Numbered from the stretch's first letter, positions 20,473-30,298 are shown. The stretch: 64,000 nucleotides of DNA from Microbacterium sp. SORGH_AS_0862 (GCF_030818795.1 NZ_JAUTAY010000001.1:2728001-2792000), one strand, 5' to 3'. A program made the numbers and translations. The notes: a model not told the origin generated them from the letters alone.

Positions 20473-20493
20473 CTTGATGTGTCGACGCTCAAC
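20473..20493 (+). promoter_or_regulatory. HAIR-like HspR operator
   Basis: CTTGATG-N7-GCTCAAC matches the HAIR consensus CTTGAGT-N7-ACTCAAG at 10 of 14 arm positions with the exact 7-bp spacer. It lies 44 bp before a Clp ATPase gene, where HspR sites occur in other actinobacteria. Confidence 0.65.
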
Positions 20494-20536
20494 TCCGTTT
20501 TGCAGAGCGACACCCCGAACCCGATCAGGAGAACAG

Positions 20537-23077
20537 ATGCCTGAAGATTTCACCCCCAACGAGGGCCGCGACGCTTTCGACGACTTCCTCTCGCGCTACC
20601 TCGCAGGTGAGCGCGGGCGCGCGGCGCGGTCGATCGACCTGTCGCGCTACCTCAGCGCACGCACGCAGGAGACGCTGCAGGATGCCGGGCGCTTCGCCCT
20701 CACGCGTGGCCAGCACGAGCTCGATGCCTTGCACGTGCTCCGCGAGATCGTGCGCGTCGAGCAGGTGCGCGATGCGATCGCCCGACTCGGCGTGGACCCC
20801 GAGAGCATCGTCCGCGAGTCCGAGCAGCGTCTGCCGGCCAGTGCAGATGTCGCCGACGTCGACAGCGCCGTGGTGACGACGTCCGTGCAGCGCGCTCTCT
20901 TCCACGCGTTCCAGGTCGCGCGTTCCTCCGGCTCGACGTACATCGACCCCGAGCACCTCTTCTTCGCGCTCGTCCTCGCGCAGGACACGCCCGCAGGTCA
21001 GATCCTCGCGCGCGCCGGAGTGACCGCGGAGGCGCTCACGCAGAGCGTGCGCGAGACCGTCACCGGCGGCGACCGCGCCCCGGAGCAGGCGGCGGCATCC
21101 GAGCCCGCGACGATGCTGGAGCGCTACGGGCGCGACCTCACCTCCCTCGCTGAGGCGGGGGAGCTGGACCCGGTGATCGGCCGGGCGGACGAGATCGAGC
21201 AGACTATCGAGATCTTGAGCCGTCGTACCAAGAACAATCCCGTGCTCATCGGCGAGGCCGGCGTCGGAAAGACCGCGATCGTCGAGGGGCTGGCCCAGGC
21301 CATCGTGGCGGGCGAGGTCCCCGAGCAGCTGCGGGGCAGCCGCGTCGTCTCGTTGGATCTTCCCGCGATGCTCGCGGGCGCCCGTTACCGCGGCGACTTC
21401 GAAGAGCGCCTGACCGCGACGATGGGCGAGATCGCCGAGCGCAAGGGCGAACTGATCGTCTTCATCGACGAGGTGCACACCGTGGTCGGCGCGGGCGCCG
21501 GCAGCGACGGCGCCATGGATGCCGGCAACATCCTCAAGCCCCGCCTCGCTCGTGGCGACCTGCACCTGGTGGGTGCGACCACTCTCGCCGAGTACCGCAC
21601 CATCGAGAAGGATCCCGCGCTGGAGCGTCGGTTCCAGCCGGTGAAGGTGGGGGAGCCTTCGGTCGAGGATGCGGTGCGGATCCTGCACGGGCTTCGCCCC
21701 GCCTACGAGCAGCACCACGCCATCACCTACACCGACGACGCATTGCGCGCCGCCGTCGAGCTCAGCGACCGCTACCTGAGCGACCGCGTCCTGCCCGACA
21801 AGGCGATCGACCTCATCGACCAGGCCGGGGCGCGGCTCCGACTGCGCCTGGGCGTCGCGGTCGACGTGTCCGAGCTGATGGCGCAGTTGGCCACGCTCGA
21901 GGCAGACAAGAACGCAGCGGTGGCGGCGGAGCGCTACGAGGACGCGATGCGCCTGCGCGACGAGATCGCCGATGTGCAGCACCGCATCGACGAGGCGACG
22001 CGTCGCGATGCGGTGCGGGGCGAGCAGATCGTGGATGCCGAGCACATCGCCGCCGTCATCAGTCGCAGCACGGGCATCCCGGTATCGCGCCTGACGGAGA
22101 GCGAGCGCGGGCGCCTCGCGGGACTCGAGTCCGAGCTGCACGCCCGCGTGATCGGTCAGGATGCGGCGGTCACCGCCGTTGCGACGGCGGTCCGGCGCAA
22201 CCGTACCGGTATGGGCGACAGCCGTCGACCGGTGGGGTCGTTCCTCTTCCTCGGACCCACGGGCGTGGGCAAGACGGAGCTGGCGAAGACCCTCGCATCC
22301 TCACTCTTCGAGGACGAGAACGCCGTGATCCGCTTCGATATGAGCGAGTTCGGCGAGCGTCACACGGTCTCCCGTCTCGTCGGCGCCCCTCCCGGATACG
22401 TCGGATACGACGAGGCGGGTCAGCTGACCGAGCGGGTGCGTCGCGCCCCCTACTCGGTGGTGCTGTTCGACGAGATCGAGAAGGCGCACCCCGACGTGTT
22501 CAACCTGCTGCTGCAGGTGCTCGACGACGGCCGGCTGACCGACGGTCAGGGTCGCACGGTCGACTTCCGCAACACCGTCGTCATCATGACCTCGAACATC
22601 GGCAGCGAGTTCCTCGCATCGCGCTCCGGCGCGATCGGGTTCATCGCCGACGGCGGCGGAGCCACGGGCTTCGGCGACGAGAGCGAGCTGCGTGCGCGTG
22701 TCATGGGCAAGCTTCGCGAGGCGATGCGCCCCGAGTTCTTGAACCGTATCGACGAGATCGTCCTGTTCCGCAAGCTCGAGAAGGCGCAGCTTCGCCGCAT
22801 CGTGTCCCTGCTGCTGGAGCAGAGCGCATCCCGGCTGGCGCGGCGCGAGATCTCGTTCGAGGCGACCGAGGCCGTCGTGGACTGGCTGGCCGAGCACGGC
22901 TACGAGCCCGAGTACGGAGCACGCCCGCTGCGCCGGCTCATCCAGCGGGAGGTCGACGACCGCATCGCCGATCTGCTCGTGTCCGGCGATCTGAGCGATC
23001 AGGGTGCCGTGCGCATCGACGTCGTCGACGGTCGGCCGGTCGCTGCGGCCGTGAACCGCAGCGCCGTCGCGGCCTGA
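20537..23077 (+). CDS. ClpC/ClpA-like AAA+ unfoldase
   Basis: An 846-residue Hsp100 protein: Clp N-domain repeats (about 45-185), AAA+ domain 1 with [13 protein letters not shown] and [15 protein letters not shown], a short UVR-like linker ([18 protein letters not shown]) rather than the long ClpB coiled coil, and AAA+ domain 2 with [25 protein letters not shown] loop in domain 2 resembles the IGF/LGF loop that docks ClpP, so it probably feeds substrates to ClpP. The N-terminus ([16 protein letters not shown]) differs from housekeeping ClpC, so this is likely a second, stress-controlled paralogue. ATG 20537 follows AGGAGA. Confidence 0.88.
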   Translation: MPEDFTPNEGRDAFDDFLSRYLAGERGRAARSIDLSRYLSARTQETLQDAGRFALTRGQHELDALHVLREIVRVEQVRDAIARLGVDPESIVRESEQRLPASADVADVDSAVVTTSVQRALFHAFQVARSSGSTYIDPEHLFFALVLAQDTPAGQILARAGVTAEALTQSVRETVTGGDRAPEQAAASEPATMLERYGRDLTSLAEAGELDPVIGRADEIEQTIEILSRRTKNNPVLIGEAGVGKTAIVEGLAQAIVAGEVPEQLRGSRVVSLDLPAMLAGARYRGDFEERLTATMGEIAERKGELIVFIDEVHTVVGAGAGSDGAMDAGNILKPRLARGDLHLVGATTLAEYRTIEKDPALERRFQPVKVGEPSVEDAVRILHGLRPAYEQHHAITYTDDALRAAVELSDRYLSDRVLPDKAIDLIDQAGARLRLRLGVAVDVSELMAQLATLEADKNAAVAAERYEDAMRLRDEIADVQHRIDEATRRDAVRGEQIVDAEHIAAVISRSTGIPVSRLTESERGRLAGLESELHARVIGQDAAVTAVATAVRRNRTGMGDSRRPVGSFLFLGPTGVGKTELAKTLASSLFEDENAVIRFDMSEFGERHTVSRLVGAPPGYVGYDEAGQLTERVRRAPYSVVLFDEIEKAHPDVFNLLLQVLDDGRLTDGQGRTVDFRNTVVIMTSNIGSEFLASRSGAIGFIADGGGATGFGDESELRARVMGKLREAMRPEFLNRIDEIVLFRKLEKAQLRRIVSLLLEQSASRLARREISFEATEAVVDWLAEHGYEPEYGARPLRRLIQREVDDRIADLLVSGDLSDQGAVRIDVVDGRPVAAAVNRSAVAA

Positions 23078-23085
23078 TCCGAACC

Positions 23086-23122
23086 GACCGCCACCCCCTG
23101 CCGCACGCAAGGGGTGGCGGTC
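23086..23122 (+). terminator. Terminator of clp gene
   Basis: A perfect 12-bp stem (GACCGCCACCCC with GGGGTGGCGGTC) is followed by TTCGT, 8 bp behind the stop codon. Confidence 0.85.
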
Positions 23123-23149
23123 TTCGTATGCGCGGGCCAGGCTGGAGGA

Positions 23150-23923
23150 ATGGTGCTTCCCGCTTCCTTGTCCCTCGGACTGGCTGGGGCCCTCGGTCCC
23201 GATCTCATCGCCGCCTTGGCCCCGGCTGCAGAGCAGGCCGGCTTCGCGACGCTCTGGGTGAACGACACTCCGGGCGGCGACGCAGTGGCAGCGCTCGCCG
23301 CCGCGGCGAGGGTCACGGATCGGATCGGGCTGGCCACGGGGGTCGTGCCGCTCGATCGCCGGGAGCCGGACTCGCTCGTATCCGCGCTGCAGGCTGCGGA
23401 CCTCCCGGCCGACAGGCTCACCGTGGGCATCGGATCCGGTTCCGCCCCCACACATCAGCTGGCGCTGGTGGAGCGGGGGATCGAGGCTCTGCGCGCGGGC
23501 GTGCCCGGAGCGCAGGTCGTCGTCGGGGCCCTCGGTCCGCGGATGCGGGGTCTCGCGACGTCGGTCGCCGACGGTCAGCTGCTCAACTGGTTGACCCCCG
23601 ATGCCGCCGCCGCGCAGCGCGAGCCGGACAGCCGCACCATCCTCTACGTGAGAACGGCGCTCGATGATGCGGCGTCGCCGCGGCTGCTCGCCGAGGCGGA
23701 CACATATGCCGGCTATCCCGCATATGCCGCCAACTTCGCCCGGCTCGGCTTCAGCGCGCGCGACACGGTGATCAGCTCCCTCGACGACGCGCCGCGCGTG
23801 AGGGCGTACCGCGCCGCGGTCGACGAGGTCGTTCTCCGGGTGATCGTCGAACGCGACGATCCCGGGCACTATCTCGACTTCATCCGGAAGGCGGCGACGC
23901 TGATCGACGCGAACGCGTCATGA
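23150..23923 (+). CDS. LLM-class flavin-dependent oxidoreductase
   Basis: A 257-residue luciferase-like TIM-barrel protein (DLPADRLTVGIGSGSAP, GAQVVVGALGPRMRGLAT), shorter than the usual 300-350 residues of the class. It probably uses F420 or FMN; the substrate is unknown. ATG 23150 directly follows the ribosome binding site GGAGG. Confidence 0.8.
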   Translation: MVLPASLSLGLAGALGPDLIAALAPAAEQAGFATLWVNDTPGGDAVAALAAAARVTDRIGLATGVVPLDRREPDSLVSALQAADLPADRLTVGIGSGSAPTHQLALVERGIEALRAGVPGAQVVVGALGPRMRGLATSVADGQLLNWLTPDAAAAQREPDSRTILYVRTALDDAASPRLLAEADTYAGYPAYAANFARLGFSARDTVISSLDDAPRVRAYRAAVDEVVLRVIVERDDPGHYLDFIRKAATLIDANAS

Positions 23924-23998
23924 GCGCGGGGCGCCACTGGAGAACATCCTGACGGGCTGGGGCTCGACAGGCGTCTCGAAGCGAGGTGGAATCAGAGC

Positions 23999-24388
23999 AT
24001 GAGGACTTTCGCACGCTGGGCGCTGGGCGCCGCCATGGTGTTCGCCGGTATCAGCCACCTGTTCTGGGCGCGCAAGGAGTTCCGCGCGCAGGTGCCCGAC
24101 TGGGTCGTGGAGGCCACGCCCCTCGACGAGGATGCGGTCGTCCTCGCATCGGGCGCTGTGGAGATTGCTCTCGGCACCGCACTGGTGGCCCTGCCGTCCC
24201 AGCGCCGGCGCGTGGGGGCCCTGCTGGCGGCGTTCTTCGTCGCGGTTCTCCCGGGCAACTGGGCCCAGTTCACGCACCGTCGCGACGGGTTCGGTCTCGA
24301 CACCGACGTCAAGCGACTGGTCCGGCTCTTCTTCCAGCCGGCACTGGTCGCCTGGGCGCTGTGGAGCACGCGCACCCCGCGCGACTGA
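23999..24388 (+). CDS. DoxX-like membrane protein
   Basis: A 129-residue protein with about four hydrophobic segments (8-25, 46-66, 70-88, 108-123) and the N-terminal pattern RWALGAAMVFAGISHLFWARKEF of the DoxX family. Function unknown; relatives take part in thiol stress or small-molecule oxidation. ATG 23999 follows GAGGTGG. Confidence 0.78.
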   Translation: MRTFARWALGAAMVFAGISHLFWARKEFRAQVPDWVVEATPLDEDAVVLASGAVEIALGTALVALPSQRRRVGALLAAFFVAVLPGNWAQFTHRRDGFGLDTDVKRLVRLFFQPALVAWALWSTRTPRD

Positions 24389-24409
24389 ACGCGCGCCGGA
24401 TGCGGCCGG

Positions 24410-25274
24410 TCAGCGCTTGGCTTCGACCAGCCGCATCCGGACGATGTTGTCGGTCTCGTCCATCTCGGCGATGTCGGGATGCGCGGCGACGAACTCGGTG
24501 AAGCTGCGGTGGGCCCAGGGCCTTCTCGCTGAACGAGGAATCGAGGCGGGTGATCAGACTCTTGACGGCGGACGCGTGCTGCCACTGCGACGGATCCTTG
24601 TCGTTCTCCAGGCGCAGCGCGCGCTCGAGCAGATCGGCCGCGGGGTCCACCGACCGCTTGCGCGAGCGCGGCGCGTTCGAGGCCGCATCCTTCTTCGCCG
24701 GTTCGGGCACCTGCACGCCGGGCAGCGAGTCGTAGGCGTCGAAGCGGTCGCACGCGGCCGCGAGCGACTTGGCGGTGGAGCCAGCCACCCCCACGCCCAC
24801 GACGAAGCGCCCGAGACGCTTGCACCGCTGCGCGAGGGGCACGTAATCGGAGTCACCCGCGACGATCACGACGTGCGTCAGATCCGGCAGCCGGAACATG
24901 TCCTCCACGGTGTCGACAGCGAGGCGGATGTCGGCGCCGTTCTTCGCGTAGGCGGCCGCGGGGAACAGCTGAACGAGGTCGACCGCCCGCGCCACCAGCT
25001 GCGACCGGTACTCGGCGTTGACCGGCGACGACCAGTCGGCGTAGGCCCGTGTCAGCACGAGCGTGCCGAAGGACGCGGCGTAGTCGATGATCGCGCCCAC
25101 ATCGACCGTCGCGCGCGCCAGCTTCTCGGTGATCTCCGGATCGTGCGGCTGCTCGGCGATGCGCGAACGGTCGCGGGAGTAGGCGTTGCGGCCGTGCACG
25201 CGGTCGTACCAGCTCATGACGATGTTGTCGAAGTCCAGATAGACGGCCACGCGGCTCGTCGACAGATCCGCCAT
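24410..25274 (-). CDS. NYN domain protein with OST-HTH-like C-terminus, frameshifted
   Basis: The N-terminal 190 residues form a NYN (PIN-like) RNase domain: acidic residues in VAVYLDFDNIVMSW and VVIVAGDSDYVPLAQ suit metal-dependent RNA cleavage. The C-terminal part (HASAVKSLITRLDSSFSEKALG) looks like an OST-HTH/LOTUS domain. At about 24509-24516 (GGTGGGCCC on the plus strand) one extra base shifts the frame. Removing one G restores HRSFTEFVAAHPDIAEMDETD and a stop at 24410. As written, the frame runs to 24309, into the DoxX-like gene. It is a sequencing error or a recent mutation. The start lies 1 bp behind the Gfo/Idh/MocA stop. Confidence 0.8.
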
Positions 25275-25275
25275 G

Positions 25276-26274
25276 TCAGCCCTCGCTCGGGTAGCGCACG
25301 CCGATCTGCGCGCGGATGTCGTCGAGCTGTCTCATGATCGCGACCGTCTCGGCGATGGGCAGGCGATCGCTGTCGCGTCGCCCGTCCGCGATGATCTGCT
25401 CGGCCGCAAGCGCCTGGTACTGCATGCCGCGCCCGGCATCCGGGCAACGGAACGTCTCGACGACCTCGCGGGAGCGGTTCGTGAGCGTGAAGCCCGTCGC
25501 GTTGTACCAGGTCGGGTCGATCTCGATGCGGGCATCGGTGCCGATGATCGCGGCGCGGTTCGGTCCGACCCCCTGGGCGGAGGACACCGTGGTCGCCAGC
25601 GCGCCGTTCGCGTAGGAGGCGAGGGTGGCGACATCGATGTCGGCGCCCGTCTCACCGAGCCGTCCCGTCGCCGTGAGCCGGACGGGCGCCCCCAGCACGT
25701 CCCAGGCGAACGACAGCGGGTAGATGCCGAGATCGAGCAGGGCGCCGCCGCCGAGCTCCAGCGCGTTCAGGCGGTGGGCGGGATCGGTCGAGATGAACTG
25801 GGTGTGATCCGCTGTCACGGCGCGCACCTCGCCCAGCGTGCCGGCGGCGAGCAGTTCCTGAATGCGCATCATGTGCGGCAGATAGCGGGTCCACATGGCC
25901 TCCATGGCCAGGAGCCCCGCTTCCTCGGCCGCGACGCGCACGCGCTCGGCCTCGTCGCCGGTCAGAGTGAACGGCTTCTCGACGAGCACGTGCTTGCCCG
26001 CTGCGAGGGCCTCCAGCGCGTTCTCGGCATGAGCCGGATGCGGGGTCGCGATGTAGACGATGTCGACGTCGTCATCGGCGAGCAAGGAAGCGTAATCGCC
26101 GTGTGCGCGGGGGATGTCGAACTGCGTCGCGAAGCGCTGGGCGTTTCCGAGCGACCGTGATCCGACCGCGCGGACGTCGAGGCCCGCGGTGCGCAGGTCG
26201 CTCGTGAACGTGTGGGCGATGTTGCCCGTGGCGAGGATGCCCCAACGCAGGCGAGGACTCGAGACAGTGGTCAT
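25276..26274 (-). CDS. Gfo/Idh/MocA family oxidoreductase
   Basis: A 332-residue NAD(P)-dependent sugar-type dehydrogenase. The Rossmann entry is RWGILATGNIAHTFTSDL, the cofactor-binding lysine is in HVLVEKPFTLT, and the C-terminal beta-sheet domain follows from about 130. The substrate is probably a sugar or cyclic polyol. Leaderless start: TACGGT lies 6 nt before ATG 26274. Confidence 0.9.
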   Translation of the reverse strand: MTTVSSPRLRWGILATGNIAHTFTSDLRTAGLDVRAVGSRSLGNAQRFATQFDIPRAHGDYASLLADDDVDIVYIATPHPAHAENALEALAAGKHVLVEKPFTLTGDEAERVRVAAEEAGLLAMEAMWTRYLPHMMRIQELLAAGTLGEVRAVTADHTQFISTDPAHRLNALELGGGALLDLGIYPLSFAWDVLGAPVRLTATGRLGETGADIDVATLASYANGALATTVSSAQGVGPNRAAIIGTDARIEIDPTWYNATGFTLTNRSREVVETFRCPDAGRGMQYQALAAEQIIADGRRDSDRLPIAETVAIMRQLDDIRAQIGVRYPSEG

Positions 26275-26280
26275 GCGACC

Positions 26281-26309
26281 ACCGTACCCAAGGGGTGCCG
26301 CACTAGGCT
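26281..26309. promoter_or_regulatory. Back-to-back leaderless -10 elements
   Basis: TACGGT on the minus strand (26286-26281) serves the Gfo/Idh/MocA gene and TAGGCT on the plus strand (26304-26309) serves the M20 gene, each 6 nt from its start codon. Only 17 bp separate them, so the two -35 regions must overlap the opposite promoter. Confidence 0.5.
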
Positions 26310-26315
26310 CGGGTC

Positions 26316-27644
26316 GTGGCCACGGCACTGGATAGACTGCGGGAACTCCTGAAGATCGCGACGGTCTCCTATGCGGACGAGTCGCGGGTGGACACGACTG
26401 CGTTCGACGAGTTCCATGCCGCGCTCGAGCGCCTGTACCCCCTTGTCCACGCCCGACTCGAGCGAGAGGTGGTCGTCGGTCACGCACTCCTCTTCCGGTG
26501 GCCGGGGCGCACCGCGGGGCGACCGCTCGTGCTCATGGCGCATCAGGACGTCGTCCCCGTGGTCGAGGACGACTGGGATCGCGATCCGTTCGGCGCCGAG
26601 CTCGTCGGCGACGGAGCCGACCAGGCCGTCTACGCGCGGGGAGCGATCGACGACAAGGGTGCGCTCGTGGCCATCCTGGAGGCCGTCGAAGAACTGCTGA
26701 TGCGCGAAGTCATACCCGAGAACGACGTGTATCTCGCCTTCGGGCACAACGAGGAGACCGCCGGCGACGGTGCGCGCGCGATCGCGGAGGTGCTGCGCAC
26801 GCGCGGTGTCCGGCCGGCGCTCGTGGTCGACGAGGGCGGCGCCGTCGTCGACGGGGTGCTTCCGGGGATCGCGCGTCCGACGGCGATGATCGGCGTCGCC
26901 GAGCGCGGCACGATGACGGTCTGGCTCACGGCGCGCGAGCAGGGCGGCCATGCATCCACGCCGCCGGCGCGTCCGGCGACGGCGCGGCTGGCACGTGCCG
27001 TCGACCGGCTGGCCCGGCATCCGTTCCCGGTGCGGCTCGTCCCGCCGGTGCGCGCGATGCTCCGCACGCTCGCACCGCACGCGCCGAAGGCTCTCGGCAC
27101 CGCCTTGCGCTCCCTCGCGTTGACGGGCCCGCTGATCGCGGGTGTGCTGGCGCGGCTGGGGCCCGAGACGAACGCCCTGGTGCGCACGACCGCGGTGGCG
27201 ACCGAGCTCGAGGGGGCGCCGGGGGAGAACGTGCTGGCTGCGACGGCGCGTGCGGCCATCAACGTGCGCCTGCTCACCGGTGACACGGCCGCATCCGCAG
27301 TCGCGCGGATTCGCCGCGTCATCGCCGACGAGACGATCGAGATCGAGGTGCGCGCGGCGAGCGAGCCCTCGCCCATCTCGCCGTGGCGCGGTGAGCCGTG
27401 GCGTCGCATCGCGCGCGCGATCGACTCGTCGCTGGGCAGCGAGATCGTGGCGACGCCCTATATCCAGCTGGGTGCGAGCGACAGCCGCTGGTTCACGGGC
27501 ATCTGCGACAACGTCTACCGCTTCACGCCCTTCCATCTCACCCGCGCCGAACGCGACGCGTTGCACGCGCACAACGAGCGCATCCGCGTGGAGGTGTGGC
27601 TGCGGGGCATCGGTTTCTACCGCGACCTGATCACCGGGGGCTGA
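26316..27644 (+). CDS. M20/M25/M40 family metallopeptidase
   Basis: A 442-residue zinc peptidase or deacylase. Metal-binding and catalytic residues are His76 and Asp78 (MAHQDVVPV), Asp112/113 (GAIDDKGALVAI), Glu146/Glu147 (GHNEETAGD), with a C-terminal His in RFTPFH. The lid domain spans about 190-310. Substrates may be dipeptides or N-acyl amino acids. GTG 26316 is chosen from the -10 6 nt before it. Its end overlaps the next convergent gene by 14 bp. Confidence 0.9.
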   Translation: MATALDRLRELLKIATVSYADESRVDTTAFDEFHAALERLYPLVHARLEREVVVGHALLFRWPGRTAGRPLVLMAHQDVVPVVEDDWDRDPFGAELVGDGADQAVYARGAIDDKGALVAILEAVEELLMREVIPENDVYLAFGHNEETAGDGARAIAEVLRTRGVRPALVVDEGGAVVDGVLPGIARPTAMIGVAERGTMTVWLTAREQGGHASTPPARPATARLARAVDRLARHPFPVRLVPPVRAMLRTLAPHAPKALGTALRSLALTGPLIAGVLARLGPETNALVRTTAVATELEGAPGENVLAATARAAINVRLLTGDTAASAVARIRRVIADETIEIEVRAASEPSPISPWRGEPWRRIARAIDSSLGSEIVATPYIQLGASDSRWFTGICDNVYRFTPFHLTRAERDALHAHNERIRVEVWLRGIGFYRDLITGG

Positions 27645-28179
27645 GCGGGCGCGGCGCCGCGTCGTCGAGCGCCAGCACGAACCGCAGGATGGCGCGGCCG
27701 GTGTCCGTGATCACGGGGCCGCGCCCGAACTCCCACTCCTCGTCGCTCGCGCGTACGGTGTGCCCGCGTAGCGCCGCGCGTCGATCGAACGGTGCGGTCG
27801 TCGCGGCGTAGAGCGCGACGGCACCCGACACCCCGGCATCGACACGCGGGGTGACCGCGAGTGCGTCGCCGAGCACCAGAAGCGCCCGGACGACGCGCGT
27901 GAGCATGCGGATGCTGCGCTTGCGTCCCTGGCGGACGGCGACCGCGAGCGCCCGGAGCTCGTCGGGATTTCCCCCTGCGGCCCCCGTGCCGAGGCCGGCT
28001 TCCTCGAGGAACCGGCGCGCCCTGGCGCAGTGCTCCGCATCGTCGGACGCGGATGCGGCCAGCAGACGTGCTGCCTCGTCCAGCGCGTCGGCGACGGCCG
28101 TGCGTCGGTCGCCGCTCACGGCGGACTCGTCCCGGCGCTCCCTGTTGCTCAGGGGAAGACGTCCGAGGAAATCCGCCAT
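27631..28179 (-). CDS. Conserved hypothetical protein
   Basis: A 182-residue soluble protein I do not recognise. It is helical in look, with Arg- and Ala-rich segments (GRKRSIRMLTRVVRALLVLG) and a C-terminal DEEWEFGRGPVITDTGRAILRF. A TACTGT -10 lies 6 nt before ATG 28179, and codon use matches the surroundings, so it is probably expressed as a leaderless mRNA. Confidence 0.65.
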   Translation of the reverse strand: MADFLGRLPLSNRERRDESAVSGDRRTAVADALDEAARLLAASASDDAEHCARARRFLEEAGLGTGAAGGNPDELRALAVAVRQGRKRSIRMLTRVVRALLVLGDALAVTPRVDAGVSGAVALYAATTAPFDRRAALRGHTVRASDEEWEFGRGPVITDTGRAILRFVLALDDAAPRPLSPR

Positions 28180-28185
28180 GCATCC

Positions 28186-28191
28186 ACAGTA
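28186..28191 (-). promoter_or_regulatory. -10 element of leaderless hypothetical gene
   Basis: TACTGT on the minus strand, 6 nt before the ATG at 28179. Confidence 0.4.
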
Positions 28192-28236
28192 GACCGTGGG
28201 CCTCGGCCCGCGCCGGCGAGTTGTCGGATGCCTCCG

Positions 28237-28251
28237 ATGTGACTGTCACAT
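28237..28251. promoter_or_regulatory. LacI-type operator candidate, autoregulatory
   Basis: ATGTGACTGTCACAT is a perfect palindrome with TGTGA/TCACA arms, 36 bp before a CATAAT -10 (28287-28292) of the LacI-family gene. The same arms recur at 29424, upstream of the sugar operon. Confidence 0.5.
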
Positions 28252-28333
28252 GGCCGAAGGAGGCGGGCGGCCGCGAGCATGGCGTGCATAATGGCAACGG
28301 GCGTGTGACCGTGCGCACGGCCCGGGAGATCGA

Positions 28334-29350
28334 ATGAGCGACGATGCGACGGGGCGACGGCCGAGTATCCGCGATGTGGCGCGCTTGGCGGAGGTCTCCC
28401 ATCAGACCGTCTCCCGGGTGATCAACAACCATCCGAGCATCCGTCCGGAGACGCGCGAGCGCGTGCTCACCGTCATGGCGCAGGTGCAGTATCGGCCCAA
28501 TCGAGCCGCACGGGCGCTGGTGACCAGCCGTTCGCAGACCATCGGGATCCTGTCGGCCTCCAGCACGCAGTACGGGCCGGCCTCCAGCATCGCGGCCATC
28601 GAGTCCGCCGCCCGCGAGCGCGGCTATTGGGTGAGCACCGCGAACATCTCGCCCCACGACCCCGATTCGATCCCCGACGGCATCGCGCACCTGATGGCTC
28701 AGTCCGTCGAAGGGCTGGTCGTCATCGCGCCGCAGGTGCGTGTCTTCCGCGCGCTCGCCGAGCAGCAGCTCGACGTGCCGTACGTCACGCTGCAGTCCAC
28801 CGAGCTCGACCCGCAGCACGCGCTGTCCGTCGACCAGATCGCGGGCGCCCGCCTCGCCACGCGCCATCTCATCCAGCTCGGCCATCGCTGGATCTACCAC
28901 CTCGCGGGCCCGCAGGACTGGATCGAGGCGGAGGCGCGGATGCGCGGCTTCCTCGAGGAGATGAGCGCGAACGACGTGCCCACCACCGCCCCCATCCTGG
29001 GGGACTGGACCGCGGAGTTCGGCTACTACGCGGGCCGGGAGCTGCTGCGCGTGCGGGACTTCACCGCGGTGTTCGCCTCCAACGACCAGATGGCACTGGG
29101 TCTGTTGCACGCGATCCGCGACGAGGGCCTCGACGTGCCGGGGGACATCAGCGTGGTGGGCTTCGACGACATCCCCGAATCCGCGCACTTCTGGCCGCCG
29201 CTGACCACGGTCCGCCAGGACTTCGCCGACCTCGGCCGGCGCTGCGTCGACATCCTGCTGGGCCCGGCGGACGGCTCGGATGCGGTCGTCGCACCCATCG
29301 TGCCGGAGCTCATCGTCCGGGGCTCCTCGGGGCCGGTCAGCCCGATCTGA
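28334..29350 (+). CDS. LacI family transcriptional regulator
   Basis: A 338-residue repressor with the N-terminal LacI helix-turn-helix (IRDVARLAEVSHQTVSRVINNH, about residues 12-33) and hinge (RPNRAARALVTSRS), then a periplasmic-binding-protein-like effector domain. It stands 130 bp upstream of the AraD-like gene and the sugar ABC operon, whose promoter carries a TGTGA-N4-TCACA operator, so it is the probable local repressor, relieved by a sugar. Confidence 0.92.
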   Translation: MSDDATGRRPSIRDVARLAEVSHQTVSRVINNHPSIRPETRERVLTVMAQVQYRPNRAARALVTSRSQTIGILSASSTQYGPASSIAAIESAARERGYWVSTANISPHDPDSIPDGIAHLMAQSVEGLVVIAPQVRVFRALAEQQLDVPYVTLQSTELDPQHALSVDQIAGARLATRHLIQLGHRWIYHLAGPQDWIEAEARMRGFLEEMSANDVPTTAPILGDWTAEFGYYAGRELLRVRDFTAVFASNDQMALGLLHAIRDEGLDVPGDISVVGFDDIPESAHFWPPLTTVRQDFADLGRRCVDILLGPADGSDAVVAPIVPELIVRGSSGPVSPI

Positions 29351-29382
29351 CGGGCGTTATCAAGCCGAGATCTCTCAGCGGG

Positions 29383-29437
29383 TTGACAGGAAGCCGATCC
29401 GTGGCGTTACACTTGCGCAGCAATGTGAACGGTCACA
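29383..29437 (+). promoter_or_regulatory. Promoter and LacI operator of sugar operon
   Basis: TTGACA (29383-29388) and TACACT (29408-29413) form a promoter with a long 19-bp spacer. TGTGAACGGTCACA (29424-29437) follows just downstream of the predicted start site. Its central CG and TGTGA/TCACA arms are the classic LacI-family operator form, so repressor would block initiation. Confidence 0.7.
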
Positions 29438-29480
29438 TCGATCGTCACAACGGGGTTTCGAATGACGAAGGAGTCGACGC

Positions 29481-30236
29481 GTGTCCGCAACCGATGCCGC
29501 TCGAGGCGAGGGCTACGCCACGGGGGTGAAGACCGAGGTCGTGATCGCTCGCGTGCGCGCCGAGGTCGCCGCCCTCCACGGCGAGCTCGTGCGCAACGGG
29601 CTGGTCGTGTGGACCGGCGGCAACATCTCGGAGCGCGTGCCGGGTGCGGATCTGTTCGTGATCAAGCCGTCGGGGGTCTCTTACGACGACCTGGCGCCCG
29701 AGAACATGATCCTCTGCGACCTCGACGGCAGGGTCGTCGAGGACACCCCCGGGAGCGACCGTCGGCCCTCCAGCGACACGGCGGCGCACGCATACGTCTA
29801 CCGGAACATGCCCGCCGTCGGCGGCATCGTGCACACGCACTCCGACTACGCGACGGCCTGGGCCGCACGCGGCGAAGAGATCCCCTGCGTCATCACCGCG
29901 ATGGCAGACGAGTTCGGCGGGCCGATCCCGGTCGGGCCGTTCGCGATCATCGGCGACGACTCGATCGGCCGGGGCATCGTCGACACGCTCACCGGTCACC
30001 GCTCGCCGGCTGTGCTGATGGCCGGGCACGGCCCGTTCACGATCGGAGCCACGGCGCGGGATGCGGTCAAGGCCGCGGTCATGCTCGAGGACGTCGCCCG
30101 CACCGTGCACATCGCCGCCCAGCGCGGTCCGCTCACGTCGCTGCCGCAACAGGCGATCGATCGCCTCTACGAGCGCTACCAGCACGTGTACGGCCAGCAC
30201 GGCGAACCGCATCCGACTCCTCGTTCGGCCGCATGA
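29481..30236 (+). CDS. araD: AraD-like L-ribulose-5-phosphate 4-epimerase / class II aldolase
   Basis: A 251-residue class II aldolase-fold protein. Zinc ligands are the pair in [12 protein letters not shown] and a third His in [20 protein letters not shown] and [10 protein letters not shown] bind substrate phosphate. The Asp in [10 protein letters not shown] matches a catalytic Asp of AraD. L-ribulose-5-phosphate 4-epimerase is favoured over fuculose-phosphate aldolase because of the sugar-transport context, but araA and araB are not in the window. GTG 29481 lies 7 nt behind GAAGGAG. It leads the operon. Confidence 0.78.
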   Translation: MSATDAARGEGYATGVKTEVVIARVRAEVAALHGELVRNGLVVWTGGNISERVPGADLFVIKPSGVSYDDLAPENMILCDLDGRVVEDTPGSDRRPSSDTAAHAYVYRNMPAVGGIVHTHSDYATAWAARGEEIPCVITAMADEFGGPIPVGPFAIIGDDSIGRGIVDTLTGHRSPAVLMAGHGPFTIGATARDAVKAAVMLEDVARTVHIAAQRGPLTSLPQQAIDRLYERYQHVYGQHGEPHPTPRSAA

Positions 30237-30298
30237 AGACTTCCCCCCTACGTACAACTGAACACAGCAGACAGAGACGTCTTACGAAAGGACACACT

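Noticed and set aside
24309..24409. Read-through C-terminus of the NYN protein as written
   Set aside because: It overlaps the DoxX-like gene and is Arg/Ala-rich noise, while a one-base correction restores a plausible domain end.
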